Source: Isoetes taiwanensis (Eukaryota > Streptophyta > Lycopodiopsida > Isoetales > Isoetaceae). Taken from it: a stretch of DNA of 64,000 nucleotides. The notes beneath the pieces were generated by a model. It searched no databases, had not been told where the DNA came from, and was given only the letters and a program-made list of their open reading frames with translations. The stretch is taken from contig JAJEKV010000022.1 of the NCBI GenBank assembly GCA_021234155.1, positions 6,340,132 through 6,404,131 of the forward strand, written 5' to 3'. A program made the translations under genes and the position numbers. Positions 53,636 through 62,560 of the stretch are shown in pieces (position 1 is the first letter of the stretch; each line of letters starts with the position of its first letter).

Positions 53636-56600
53636 ATGTTTGCTGGTCAAGGAAATCTTGCCACACTTATAAGAACAGTTGCAAAAACTAGAGAAGAGGC
53701 CGAGCAAATTGCTAGAACAGAAGTAGAGCAAAAGTACATGACTGAAAATGAGAATGAGGATGATGAGGAAACATCTGAGATACTTGTTGTAAAAAAAGGG
53801 AAAGGGAGTTTTGATAACAAAAATAAGCAAATTGGACCCTGCTATGGGTGTGGTGAGGTTGGACATCTGAAATTCAATTGTCCAAAGAATAATAGGACAT
53901 GTTTTACATGTGGAGGTGTAGGCCATGTGGCTTCCAAATGCCCAACACCAAAGGACAGTGGTAGGGGCAGAGGTAGGGGAAGGGGTAAACCCAATAATTG
54001 GAATCAAAATAAAGGTAAAGGCAGAGGTAATAAGGCAGCACAGACAAATGTAGCAGTCATTGAATGTGATGAAGAAGACTCGGAAGAAGAGGTAAACAAT
54101 GTGTTTTTAAATTGTTTAAACAAGGTGCAAAATGCTAAAAGATCTTTCATTGTAGATTCGGGAGCTGAAAGAACAATCATAGAATCTTCTGATCTGCTCA
54201 CAAGAAGAGATAAGGAGTCACATCTTAGGAGCATTCGATTGGGAGATGGGAGAATTAAAGAAGTTGAAGCAGCTGGAATGCTCAAGCTATATGATTTGCA
54301 TGGAAAACCAGTAGAAATTGAAAAAGTACTTTGTGTACCTTCTATTGTTAAAAATCTGATTTCAGTAAGTCAATTAGTAGACTTGAACTATCAAGTACTA
54401 TTTGACAAGCATGTATGCAAGATTGTGAAAGATAATAAAATTTGCTTTTTGGCTAAAAGAGTTGGAGATCTTTTTGAGATGGATACATGTGAATCAATAC
54501 CAATAATTAATAATGTTCTAGCAACAAATCTAAGGACATGGCATGAGCGCTTGGGACATACTAATTTGAAAAATGTGAAGATATTAAGCAAACTGGGATG
54601 CATTGATACAGTAAATGAAGAACAAAATAAGTTTGTATGCAGGGGATGCATGATTGGAAAAAGCACAAGACTTCCTTTCTCAAGGAGATCAAAAAGAGCA
54701 GAGGAACCTTTGGAGCTGATACATACTGACATTTGTGGCCCTCTCAATATAAGAAGTTGCACTGGAAAAAGGTATTTCATCACGTTTATAGATGATTTTA
54801 CAAGAAAAGCAAAATGCTACTGTCTATCTAAGAAATATGAAGCTCTGAGAGCATTTAAAGAGTATGTCATTGAAGTAGAGAGGGAGACAGGTTACAAAGT
54901 TAAATGTCTCAGATCTGACAGAGGAGGCGAGTATATATCAAAAAATTTTAAGGCCTTTTGCACTGAAAAGGGGATTAGGAGACAGCTCACATGCAGGTAT
55001 TCACCCCAACAAAATGGGGTAGCAGAAAGGAAAAATAGGACATGTCTAAACGCTGTTAGAGCCATGCTTAAGCATGCTGGTCTGCCTAAGAAACTATGGG
55101 AGGAAGCACTTAAAGCAGCAATTTACATACAGAACAGACTGCCTAGTGTAAGTATTGATGGGGAAATTCCTGAGGCATTATGGTCAAAGAAAATGCCTAC
55201 TTATGACAGATTTAGATCTTATGGATGCTTAGCATATGTTCATGTACCAGAGGAGTTAAGAAACAAATTAGATGACAGAGCACAAATTGCATTCTTGATT
55301 GGTTATGATGAAGAGGCAAAAGCCTACAGATTATTTGAGCCAAACAAAGGCAAAATATTGATCAGCAGGGACGTTGTGTTTGTTGAGGGGCAATTGTATA
55401 AGGATAGAAAGGAAACTAGTGTACCAAAATCTGCTAAAGAAAACAAGATAAAGGATCTTGATCTGAACTCTGAAATTAGCAATGATGAAGAAGATAACAA
55501 CAGAATTGAAGCTGCTGAAAACAGTACTGGAAATGATCATATTGAGGAAGTAAATAATGCTGATCAACCAATAAATGAAGAAATAAATACCAAAAGGCAA
55601 AGGAAAAGAATGACAGAGGCTGAGAAGTTGAGAAAAGAATTGCTTGACAAAGGAATTGAGATAAGTGAGCATGGAAGAGAAAATGATGGGAAGAGCAAGA
55701 GACTAGAGAATCTAGAAGAGGAGCTGATTCCAGCACTAATGACAGTCATGGACAGTGGCATACCACAGACTTATGAAGAAGCATTAGCAAGTGAAAATAG
55801 TGGGCAGTGGTTAGAAGCAATGAAAGATGAAATGCAAGCCTTCATACGGACAGGAACCTTTGAAGTTGTTGACCAGCAAAGCAATAAAAATATTGTAGGG
55901 AATAAATGGATTTACAAGGTAAAAGAGCTGCCAGATGGGAGAAAGAAATTTAAAGCAAGACTTGTTGCCCAGGGATTCACTCAGCAAAAGGGAATCGATT
56001 ATAACGACACTTACTCACCAATAGTTAAAATGTCAAGCATTAGGATGATGTTGTCATTGGCTAATCACTTAAATCTGGAAATCCATCACATGGATGTAAG
56101 CACCGCCTTTTTAAATGCTGAATTGGAAGAAGAAATATACATGAGGCCTCCATTGGGTTTTGAAGAAAAAGGAGGAAAGATATGGAAACTTAAAAGAGCA
56201 GTCTATGGACTTAAACAGTCACCCAGAGCTTGGTATTTTTGTATGGACAAGTATTTGACAGAACAGGGATTCTTCAAACTGAATGGTGATGGGAACTTAT
56301 ACATATTCAAACAACATGACAAATTCTGCCTTATAGCATTATACGTTGATGATTGTGTAATGTTCTCAAATCATTTGGACTGCTTGGGGACATGCAAAAG
56401 ATTACTAAAATCCAGGTTCAAAATGACGGATTTAGGTGAGTTACAAAAATTTTTGGGAATTAAGGTTGTGAGAAATAGAAATGATAAAGTGATACATCTG
56501 AGTCAGGCTGATTACATACAGGGTGTGCTTGAGAGATTCAATATGTCTGATTGCAATAGTGCAAGCACGCCTTTAGTGCCAGGCCATAAAATCAGTAATG

Positions 56601-57355
56601 AAATGTGCCCTGCTACAGCTGATGAAGTTGAGTACATGAAGAAGGTTCCATACAGAAAGTTAATAGGGTGTTTGTTACATGTAGCAGGAGCAACACGACC
56701 TGACATAACTTTTGCAGTAAATCTTCTAAGTAGGTACAATAATAACCCTGGTAAGCAGCACTGGGCAGCAGCAAAACGAATTCTAAGATATTTGAAAGGT
56801 TCTATAAACAATGGAATTACATACAAAGATGAAGGATGTAAACTTAATGCATATGCAGATGCAGATTGGGGTGGTGATGCTGACAATAGACACTCTACAT
56901 CAGGGTATATTGTGATGCTTGGAGGAAATCTTGTGAGCTGGAAATGCAAAAAACAAAGTACTGTGGCACTTTCTAGTGCAGAGGCAGAATACTCAACTAT
57001 TACTCTAGCTGCTAAGGAGATAGTCTGGATAAGGAGGTTATTAGAAGAAATTGGAATAAAGAATGATGAACCAACAATTCTCTGGTCTGACAGTGCTAGT
57101 GCAATTGCCATGACAAGAAATCCTGTATTACATGAGAGGTCTAAGCATATAGAAATGAAACAGCATTTTATCAGAGAAATGGTTAAAAGAAAACTTATTT
57201 CAGTGAATTACATTCCAACAGAAGATCAGGTTGCTGACATACTGACAAAAGCTCTCAGGGAGCACAGGTTCAACATCTTAAAGGATAAAATGAAAGTTGA
57301 AGATGCAGGGGAGTGCTGCAGATCATTACAGGAATATTCAATGATGGGGGAGTGA
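53636..57355 (+). CDS. Copia Pol polyprotein with C-terminal Gag, intact 1239 codons
   Basis: The ATG at 53636 falls within gag. Modules in order: the end of gag with two zinc knuckles (CYGCGEVGHLKFNC at about 69, CFTCGGVGHVASKC at about 89); an aspartic protease (IVDSGAERT, Asp at about 174); the pre-integrase finger (TWHERLGH... CRGCMIGK); and the integrase core with DD35E at about 365, 428 and 464 (HTDICGPL, RSDRGGEY, NGVAERKN). Then come the reverse transcriptase with YVDD at about 903 and RNase H (ADADWGGDADNRHSTSGY, SSAEAEYS, SDSASA, HERSKHIEM). All modules needed for cDNA synthesis and integration are present without a stop. The frame ends YSMMGE and its stop TGA is the first three bases of the 3' LTR. 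Capsid protein must come from another copy, since the N-terminal gag here is broken. Confidence 0.96.
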   Translation: MFAGQGNLATLIRTVAKTREEAEQIARTEVEQKYMTENENEDDEETSEILVVKKGKGSFDNKNKQIGPCYGCGEVGHLKFNCPKNNRTCFTCGGVGHVASKCPTPKDSGRGRGRGRGKPNNWNQNKGKGRGNKAAQTNVAVIECDEEDSEEEVNNVFLNCLNKVQNAKRSFIVDSGAERTIIESSDLLTRRDKESHLRSIRLGDGRIKEVEAAGMLKLYDLHGKPVEIEKVLCVPSIVKNLISVSQLVDLNYQVLFDKHVCKIVKDNKICFLAKRVGDLFEMDTCESIPIINNVLATNLRTWHERLGHTNLKNVKILSKLGCIDTVNEEQNKFVCRGCMIGKSTRLPFSRRSKRAEEPLELIHTDICGPLNIRSCTGKRYFITFIDDFTRKAKCYCLSKKYEALRAFKEYVIEVERETGYKVKCLRSDRGGEYISKNFKAFCTEKGIRRQLTCRYSPQQNGVAERKNRTCLNAVRAMLKHAGLPKKLWEEALKAAIYIQNRLPSVSIDGEIPEALWSKKMPTYDRFRSYGCLAYVHVPEELRNKLDDRAQIAFLIGYDEEAKAYRLFEPNKGKILISRDVVFVEGQLYKDRKETSVPKSAKENKIKDLDLNSEISNDEEDNNRIEAAENSTGNDHIEEVNNADQPINEEINTKRQRKRMTEAEKLRKELLDKGIEISEHGRENDGKSKRLENLEEELIPALMTVMDSGIPQTYEEALASENSGQWLEAMKDEMQAFIRTGTFEVVDQQSNKNIVGNKWIYKVKELPDGRKKFKARLVAQGFTQQKGIDYNDTYSPIVKMSSIRMMLSLANHLNLEIHHMDVSTAFLNAELEEEIYMRPPLGFEEKGGKIWKLKRAVYGLKQSPRAWYFCMDKYLTEQGFFKLNGDGNLYIFKQHDKFCLIALYVDDCVMFSNHLDCLGTCKRLLKSRFKMTDLGELQKFLGIKVVRNRNDKVIHLSQADYIQGVLERFNMSDCNSASTPLVPGHKISNEMCPATADEVEYMKKVPYRKLIGCLLHVAGATRPDITFAVNLLSRYNNNPGKQHWAAAKRILRYLKGSINNGITYKDEGCKLNAYADADWGGDADNRHSTSGYIVMLGGNLVSWKCKKQSTVALSSAEAEYSTITLAAKEIVWIRRLLEEIGIKNDEPTILWSDSASAIAMTRNPVLHERSKHIEMKQHFIREMVKRKLISVNYIPTEDQVADILTKALREHRFNILKDKMKVEDAGECCRSLQEYSMMGE
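57341..57352 (+). other. Polypurine tract of the young copia element
   Basis: ATGATGGGGGAG directly before the 3' LTR is the primer for plus-strand synthesis. It also encodes the last four residues of Pol (MMGE). Confidence 0.85.
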
Positions 57356-57806
57356 AGATTATCTTTAGAGTTTAAATTAATCCTAGAACCATAAGTTGAT
57401 CATTGAATATTATTGATAATATGGTCAATGGTTCAAGGTTGTATTTTTAGAATCCAAATACCTAGCTCGGTGAACAGTGTTCCCGGCCAGGTGGTCATGA
57501 AAGCTAAGATCTAGCAACCGACTTGCTAGATCAATGGATTCGAAAGATGGATTGCTGCATAGCGGTGATCCAATACTGTATATAACAAGAATCAGAGATT
57601 AAATAGATACACAGGTCTCCGGATTTAATCGAGCAAAGTTGCAGTGCCGGGCATTGGTTTATTTTCATAACCTAAGTTGTGTTTATGGTATAAACTTCGT
57701 GTATTCGTGTATGACATTGCAAATGACTTATGGTTAATGGATATTATTCCTTAACTTGATGTTTGTTTAAGATCTCCATTTGATGTTTGCCTAAGATTTC
57801 CTTTCA
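57353..57806 (+). repeat. 3' LTR of the young copia element
   Basis: 454 bp, identical to the 5' LTR over its whole length by direct line-by-line reading. It is followed by the second copy of the AACCC target duplication. Confidence 0.97.
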
Positions 57807-57871
57807 AACCCAGAGTGAAAAACATAGTTCTTAGAGCCAGAGCTTATTTTTCCAGAGGTACCATTGGACAA

Positions 57872-58015
57872 AACCTATTAAACCTATCTAAACCTATGCA
57901 TTAAACCTATGAAAGCTATGCATTAAAAATATGTAAATCTATGTAATAAACCTATGAAAGCATATTGAAATGATTAAACCAATGTAAACCTATGCATTAA
58001 ACATATGAGAACCTA
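57872..58015. repeat. Degenerate short tandem repeat AAACCTATGCATT
   Basis: About eight imperfect copies of (A)AACCTATG(C/A)ATTA, period about 13-22 bp, some with ATGTAAACCTATG. Non-coding. Confidence 0.75.
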
Positions 58016-58249
58016 ATAAATTAATAAGTAAATCTTACATTGTGTTAGGAACTTTAGAGGATGATCATGTGCATTAAAGAGTACTTGTCCCCATTTTGTA
58101 TCTTAAACCTTCAAAATGGGTTAAACAACTTTCGTATTTCGTAGTTAAAATTTCGTATTTTTTTTACCTTGCTTTTTAAGATGACATACACACATCTAAA
58201 AAGCTAAGTAACTATTTTTCATTTTTTTCATACTGATTTTCCATACATA

Positions 58250-58330
58250 CCATTAACCTAGCCTATATAATATCATGCAAGAATGTATATTAACGTAGCC
58301 TACATAATTTCATGCTAGAATGTCCCAATA
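58250..58330. repeat. 39-bp duplication (TTAACCTAGCCTATATAAT type)
   Basis: CATTAACCTAGCCTATATAATATCATGC...AGAATGT is followed directly by ATTAACGTAGCCTACATAATTTCATGC...AGAATGT, two adjacent copies with four or five differences. Confidence 0.75.
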
Positions 58331-58759
58331 CAACTGCATTACCTATTGTACACCACTTTTTACCCCGCCTTTTTTTCCCGCTCGTGCTTGAATTTTGAAC
58401 TTTGGTACATATCTTTGGGCCCGTCTATTCTTCAAAGAAATTTGGTACATACCTTTGGGACTCCAAAACTCGAGCTTCCAGCTATGGAGATTAATGTTGT
58501 TTCCAAATATTTCCTGGCTTACTAATGTTTTTTCTTTTATAGAGGCTTCAAGCTCCCTAGAAAAGAGAAAAGATCTGGAATGTAAGATTGGCCACATCAG
58601 TGACCTCATCATCTATACCGAACTTACTCCCATAAATTTAAAGGCCGACTCACCTGCCCGTTTGAGTCCCAAAACGTCCATATAGGCACTCATCCTGGGG
58701 CCCAAAGAGTGCCAGACCCATACCCGGCCCACACTCAGTGACCGACTATAAGCCTAGCA
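58331..58759. other. Spacer, no gene seen
   Basis: A 96-codon frame at 58395-58685 has no recognised motif. The stretch from about 58690 may already belong to the gypsy LTR. Confidence 0.3.
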
Positions 58760-59464
58760 CACTGTAGGAGTCTTGTAGCCATGCTAGGCAAGACCCCACC
58801 CCCGTTCACCATCATACCCGTTGTCTGGTGCTGAATCACATCATAGCTTCCACAACCAGGTGGGCTCTTGTGTACAGGCCGCAATTACTAGGTCTTAAGG
58901 GTTCTAGCTAGAGACATCTCTACTTCTAGGAAGCTTTCAGGTCTCTACCATCCCTTAACCCCAGACACACAGGAAAAACAGAAAGAGAAAACACAATCAT
59001 AATCAGAGTATCCATCATCATCTTAATAACACATAAAAGAGAAGGGTTATTGAAGCATAGATTATCTAGGGACTAACCGGTCTCTTGGCTAGAGCCATTG
59101 TTACGAAAGGCTTCCATTATTCAAGTCTGGTTGCAGTAGTTGGTAGCTCCTCCTTCCTCCAACTCTCCCCAAATCGATTTGGAGCAGAATTGGGGGTAGG
59201 GCCCCAATTTGCCCTCCAAACTTAGCAAGTTCCCCCTGGCCAATCGATTTGGGCCAGGTGGCACTGCATAATTGGCTGACTTTTACTAATTAATAACCTA
59301 ATTAGCATAATTAGGTTATTTACTCACTAATATTTTAGCATAGCTAATAAAACCCTTTTAGGTTAGCCCAAGTTATCCCCTATTGACCCATAAAGGTCGA
59401 CTTATATCCTGGTGATGTGTCATAGTATGTATATCTATACCGTATAAATACATGGAACGTCACA
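58760..59464 (-). repeat. Gypsy 3' LTR (left limit approximate)
   Basis: On the minus strand the LTR begins TGTGACGTTCCATG immediately after the polypurine tract. The other end is chosen only because a TG lies at 58763 about 700 bp away; no second LTR is available for comparison. Confidence 0.5.
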
Positions 59465-60069
59465 TTCTCCCCCCTTGGAATAATGTTGTCCTCAGCATTG
59501 GGGTTAGTTTACTAAAAAGACAATTAAGCTATAAAAGATAATTTTATTTGCTGAAGTAATATAGGATTACATAAAGTTGTTCTAGGACCAAAGTCCCTTG
59601 ACAATAGACAATAAATACCATATCACGAAAATTAGATAGGAGCACACATACAAAATAAGAGTTAAATAACAAGAGATGGTCCCAAAGTGAGGCGTAGACT
59701 CTTCTGCAGTACGTTAATACACGCTACTGGCTTGCAGAATTACAGTACATCAGTACCTATATATGAATTAATTAAAATAGTGTGGTTGAAGGGACCACCC
59801 CCTTAAGAAAAAAAAATATGAATGAAGGAAATCCTATCATGCCTAAGGCTTGCATTTCGTCTCAGCGTAAGGAATGGCAATGTTCCCATTATAGCCGTAG
59901 ACAAATGCGTCCTATCATGAATGCCTATATGCCCAATTCCCCATCTAGGATGCATGTAACCCGACCCCTTAAATGATCCATGTCGGATCAACTCTTATAT
60001 GATTCCTGTCGGATCCATAATGCAATGCTTACCATTAGGGTTGGAGTCGATTGCATCGTGAACGGTTCG

Positions 60070-60279
60070 ACCCTAGCATTCTCGCATGAAGTCTAGGTAA
60101 GCCTTGTCCAAATCCGCTTTAAGAATTCAGGTTGCATCCTCTGTCGGGAAGTGTTTCCACTTAACCAAATACTGCAAGATTTGAGTTCTGCGGGTTTGCT
60201 TATATGCACGATCAAGGAGAGCCTCAGGCACAATCTCCAATTGATCTTCCGTCATCTCCAGAAGTGTCAGTGTATATCT
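60070..60279 (-). pseudogene. Gypsy integrase chromodomain remnant
   Basis: The minus strand reads EIVPEALLDRAYKQTRRT, then QILQYLVKWKHFPTEDAT, a stop where Trp is expected, and LKADLDKAYLDFMREC. The pattern (VKW...P...ATWE) matches the C-terminal chromodomain of chromovirus integrases, which in intact elements steers insertion towards particular chromatin marks. It is in a different frame from the GPY/F piece. Confidence 0.7.
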
Positions 60280-61031
60280 CTTCTGGATCGGGGTTATGTT
60301 TCTTGAGAAGGCTCACATGAAAGACTTTATGGACCTTCAAATGCGAGGATAGATTCAACCGGTGGGCCTGAGAACCTATCCTCTCGGTTATCTCAAAGGG
60401 TCCCGCCCATCTAGGTGCAAGCTTCTTGCAATTGCAAATCTTGAGTTTGGCCTGCTTTACCTTAATCTTCAGCCATACGGAATCACCAACTTGAAATTCT
60501 CGTGGTGTCCGACACCGATCGGCAAGGCTCTATTGCCGGGCTTGGGCAGCTAACAAATACCCTCGAACTTCCTCGACCAGGGCCTGCATATCTGTAAGCA
60601 ATTGCAGACATTTCCACCTTAGAAACTGGATTGTGCCACGTGTCTGGAGTAAGGCATTGATAGCCATGGTTGATCATAAAAGGAGACATCCTTGAAGACT
60701 CCTGTTTAGTACTGTTATACGCAAAATCCACCAAATGGATATAATCTCCCCATTGGGATTGCTTGTTCTAGACATAGTTACGTAGCATATCTTCGATTAT
60801 GCGATTGGTGCGCTCTGTTTGGTCTTCTGTCTGCGGATGGTAAGCTGTGCTCATGGCAAGCTTAGTTTGAATAGTGCTAAAGAAATCCCTCCAAAAAGCA
60901 CTAACAAACTTAGGATCCCGGTCTGATATAATGGTACGGGGCATCCTATGAAGGCGGAACACCTCCTTCGTGCATAATAAGGCGGTATCTAGTGCAATAT
61001 CTGTGGTTCGACATGACAAAAAGTGCGCCAT
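60280..61031 (-). pseudogene. Gypsy integrase, catalytic and C-terminal domains
   Basis: 60768-61031 reads MAHFLSCRTTDIALDTALL, TIISDRDPKFVSAFWRDFF and STAYHPQTEDQTERTNRI, the second half of the gypsy integrase core with its second Asp (SDRD) and catalytic Glu (in QTERTNR). A frame change near 60750 leads into 60483-60734 with VDFAYNSTKQESSRMSPFMI. Another leads to RTPREFQVGDSVWLKIKVK, LAPRWAGPFEITERIGSQA and LKVHKVFHVSLLKKHNPDP (about 60290-60520), the GPY/F domain. At least two frame breaks make it a pseudogene. Confidence 0.88.
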
Positions 61032-61037
61032 CTATCT

Positions 61038-62560
61038 TGCACCATCAGCGTGATAGTTTAGAACATGAACTCTCCAAGGAAGATTTAGAGGGTGCATGTA
61101 TGTACATGGCTAAGGATAAGTATCCTGGGCTGGATGGTGTGCCTGTGGAATTCTTTTGGGAATGGGCTGGAGAGTCAATGTATCAGATCTATCTTGACTT
61201 GTTGCGCTCTCATGAAATGGATAGAATTCTTAACACTGCCTGCATTTCCCTGATCCCTAAGGTCAAACATCCATTCACGATCAATGATTGGAGGCCTATT
61301 TCTTTGCTCTCCTATGTGTATAAGATTATTGCAAAAGCTTTGGCAGAAAAGCTTAAACTGGTTCTAGCATCCTCTATTACAAGGTTCAGTCCGGGTTCAT
61401 CCCAGGAAGAAACATCTTAACTAACGTTGCTGCAGCTTACGAGGGCTTGTATTGGGCTAGGAAAATAGGTCAGGGAGTTGTTTATCTTAAGCTCGATTTT
61501 GCAAAGGCATATGACAGTGTGCGCTGGGAGTTTTTGTCTAGTGTGCGTTCGGCTTTGGGTTGTGGTCCACGTTTTTACGTAAAGCGGTTATGAAGCTTCA
61601 TACGTCGGACGAGCTACGCTTGTGTGTGCAGAGGAGCCCCTCCGGTTCTTTTCGATGGGAAGAGGTGTTTGTCAGGGCTGCCCTCTGGCCCCATTTTTGT
61701 TTACCATAGTGGCGGAGACATTATCACAATTGCTCTTGACTCTGATAGATGGAGGGAGTGGTAGATGGCCGGGATGAAAAGCGGATCCATGATTTGTAAT
61801 CGGTTTTGCGGATGACACTTTCCTCTTCGTGGCGTGAAGAAAGCAATTTGGCGTAATGTTAAGGGTTTCTTGGATACATTTTCCTTGGCTTCTGGTTATC
61901 TTCTTAATTGGGGAAAGTGTTCGGCTCTGTGGGCTTTGGAGATGCCGCTTCCACCTTGTTTGTTTCTCTTCCCTTAGAAGGTACTGCCAGTGAATGCATA
62001 TACCAGACTTCTGGGCATTCCTTTTGGGGGTGATATCTCTATGGGATTGTGCGGGGATGAGATTTTGCGGGGACTCTGTAAGCACCCGAATTGGTGGAAG
62101 GGTAGTAAGTTGTCGATGGCGCATGTGATTGCTCTTTAGCTAAGTCAGTGCTTTGTAGCACCCATGTATACACATCGCCTGTTATGTTAGCTCCAGAATG
62201 CAAGGTTCAGGAATTGGATAGAATCGTCCGAAACCCCTCCGAAACTTTGTTTGGGGAAGGGACGCAGAAGGAGCAGTGGTTAAAGTAGCTTGGTGGAAGT
62301 AGCAGGGGTTTGGCAATCCTAGATTTGGCTTTGCATTCTAAGGTGTTAGTCTCCAAGTTTGTTTGGAGTATTCTCCATGAAGAGGTGTTCTCTCCAGGTA
62401 GCATTGCTTTTACAGTCCCTCGAGAATTGTGTAGCTTTTCACAAGCCATCTGTCCCTATGAAGTTGCCTTGGGCCTTGCTTTACGGTTTGAGGCCATTCT
62501 CACATGCGTCACCTTTTCTCAAGGGTGCACTGCGGGCCTAGGAGCATGTGTGAGTGCTTT
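61038..62560 (+). pseudogene. LINE ORF2 reverse-transcriptase fragment
   Basis: The first frame (to 61420) reads LSKEDLEGACMYMAKDKYPG, LDGVPVEFFWEW, ISLIPKVKHPFTINDWRPIS and LLSYVYKIIAKALAEKLK, the N-terminal half of a plant L1-type reverse transcriptase. In shifting frames it continues SGFIPGRNILTNVAAAYEG, VVYLKLDFAKAYDSVRWEFL (61480-61530), GVCQGCPLAPFLFTIVAETL (about 61675) and FADDTFLF (about 61805, the catalytic box). Near 62290-62400 comes GGSRGLAILDLALHSKVLVS, then KFVWSILHEE, the post-RT region. At least four frame breaks. No poly(A) tail or 5' part is present. It differs from the GC-rich LINE pair at 10-21 kb and is closer in style to the 3' end found at 29.1 kb. Confidence 0.85.

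Larger units (their letters stand above)
52613..57806 (+). mobile_element. Young Ty1/copia retrotransposon, complete with both LTRs
   Basis: The element has two 454-bp LTRs (52613-53066 and 57353-57806) that read identical base by base, flanked by the 5-bp target duplication AACCC (52608-52612 and 57807-57811). It also has a tRNA-iMet primer-binding site, a purine-rich primer before the 3' LTR and a 1239-codon frame with zinc knuckles, protease, integrase, reverse transcriptase and RNase H. Identical LTRs imply very recent insertion. The 5' half of gag is nevertheless broken by several frame changes. Confidence 0.97.
58760..61037 (-). mobile_element. Ty3/gypsy chromovirus, 3' part
   Basis: On the minus strand the element runs from the integrase core (61031) through the integrase C-terminal domain and a chromodomain remnant (about 60070-60240). 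About 600 bp of untranslated DNA follows, then a polypurine tract (AAGGGGGGAGAA at about 59465-59477) and the start of a 3' LTR (TGTGACGTTCC from 59464 leftward). Reverse transcriptase and everything upstream are missing. A plus-strand LINE abuts the integrase at about 61037. The left LTR end is not certain; a TG at 58763 is a possible end. Confidence 0.8.

Noticed and set aside
53621-54007. Minus-strand frame of 128 codons opposite the copia pol gene
   Set aside because: Antisense shadow of a strongly supported plus-strand polyprotein, as are the other minus frames across 54.0-57.1 kb.
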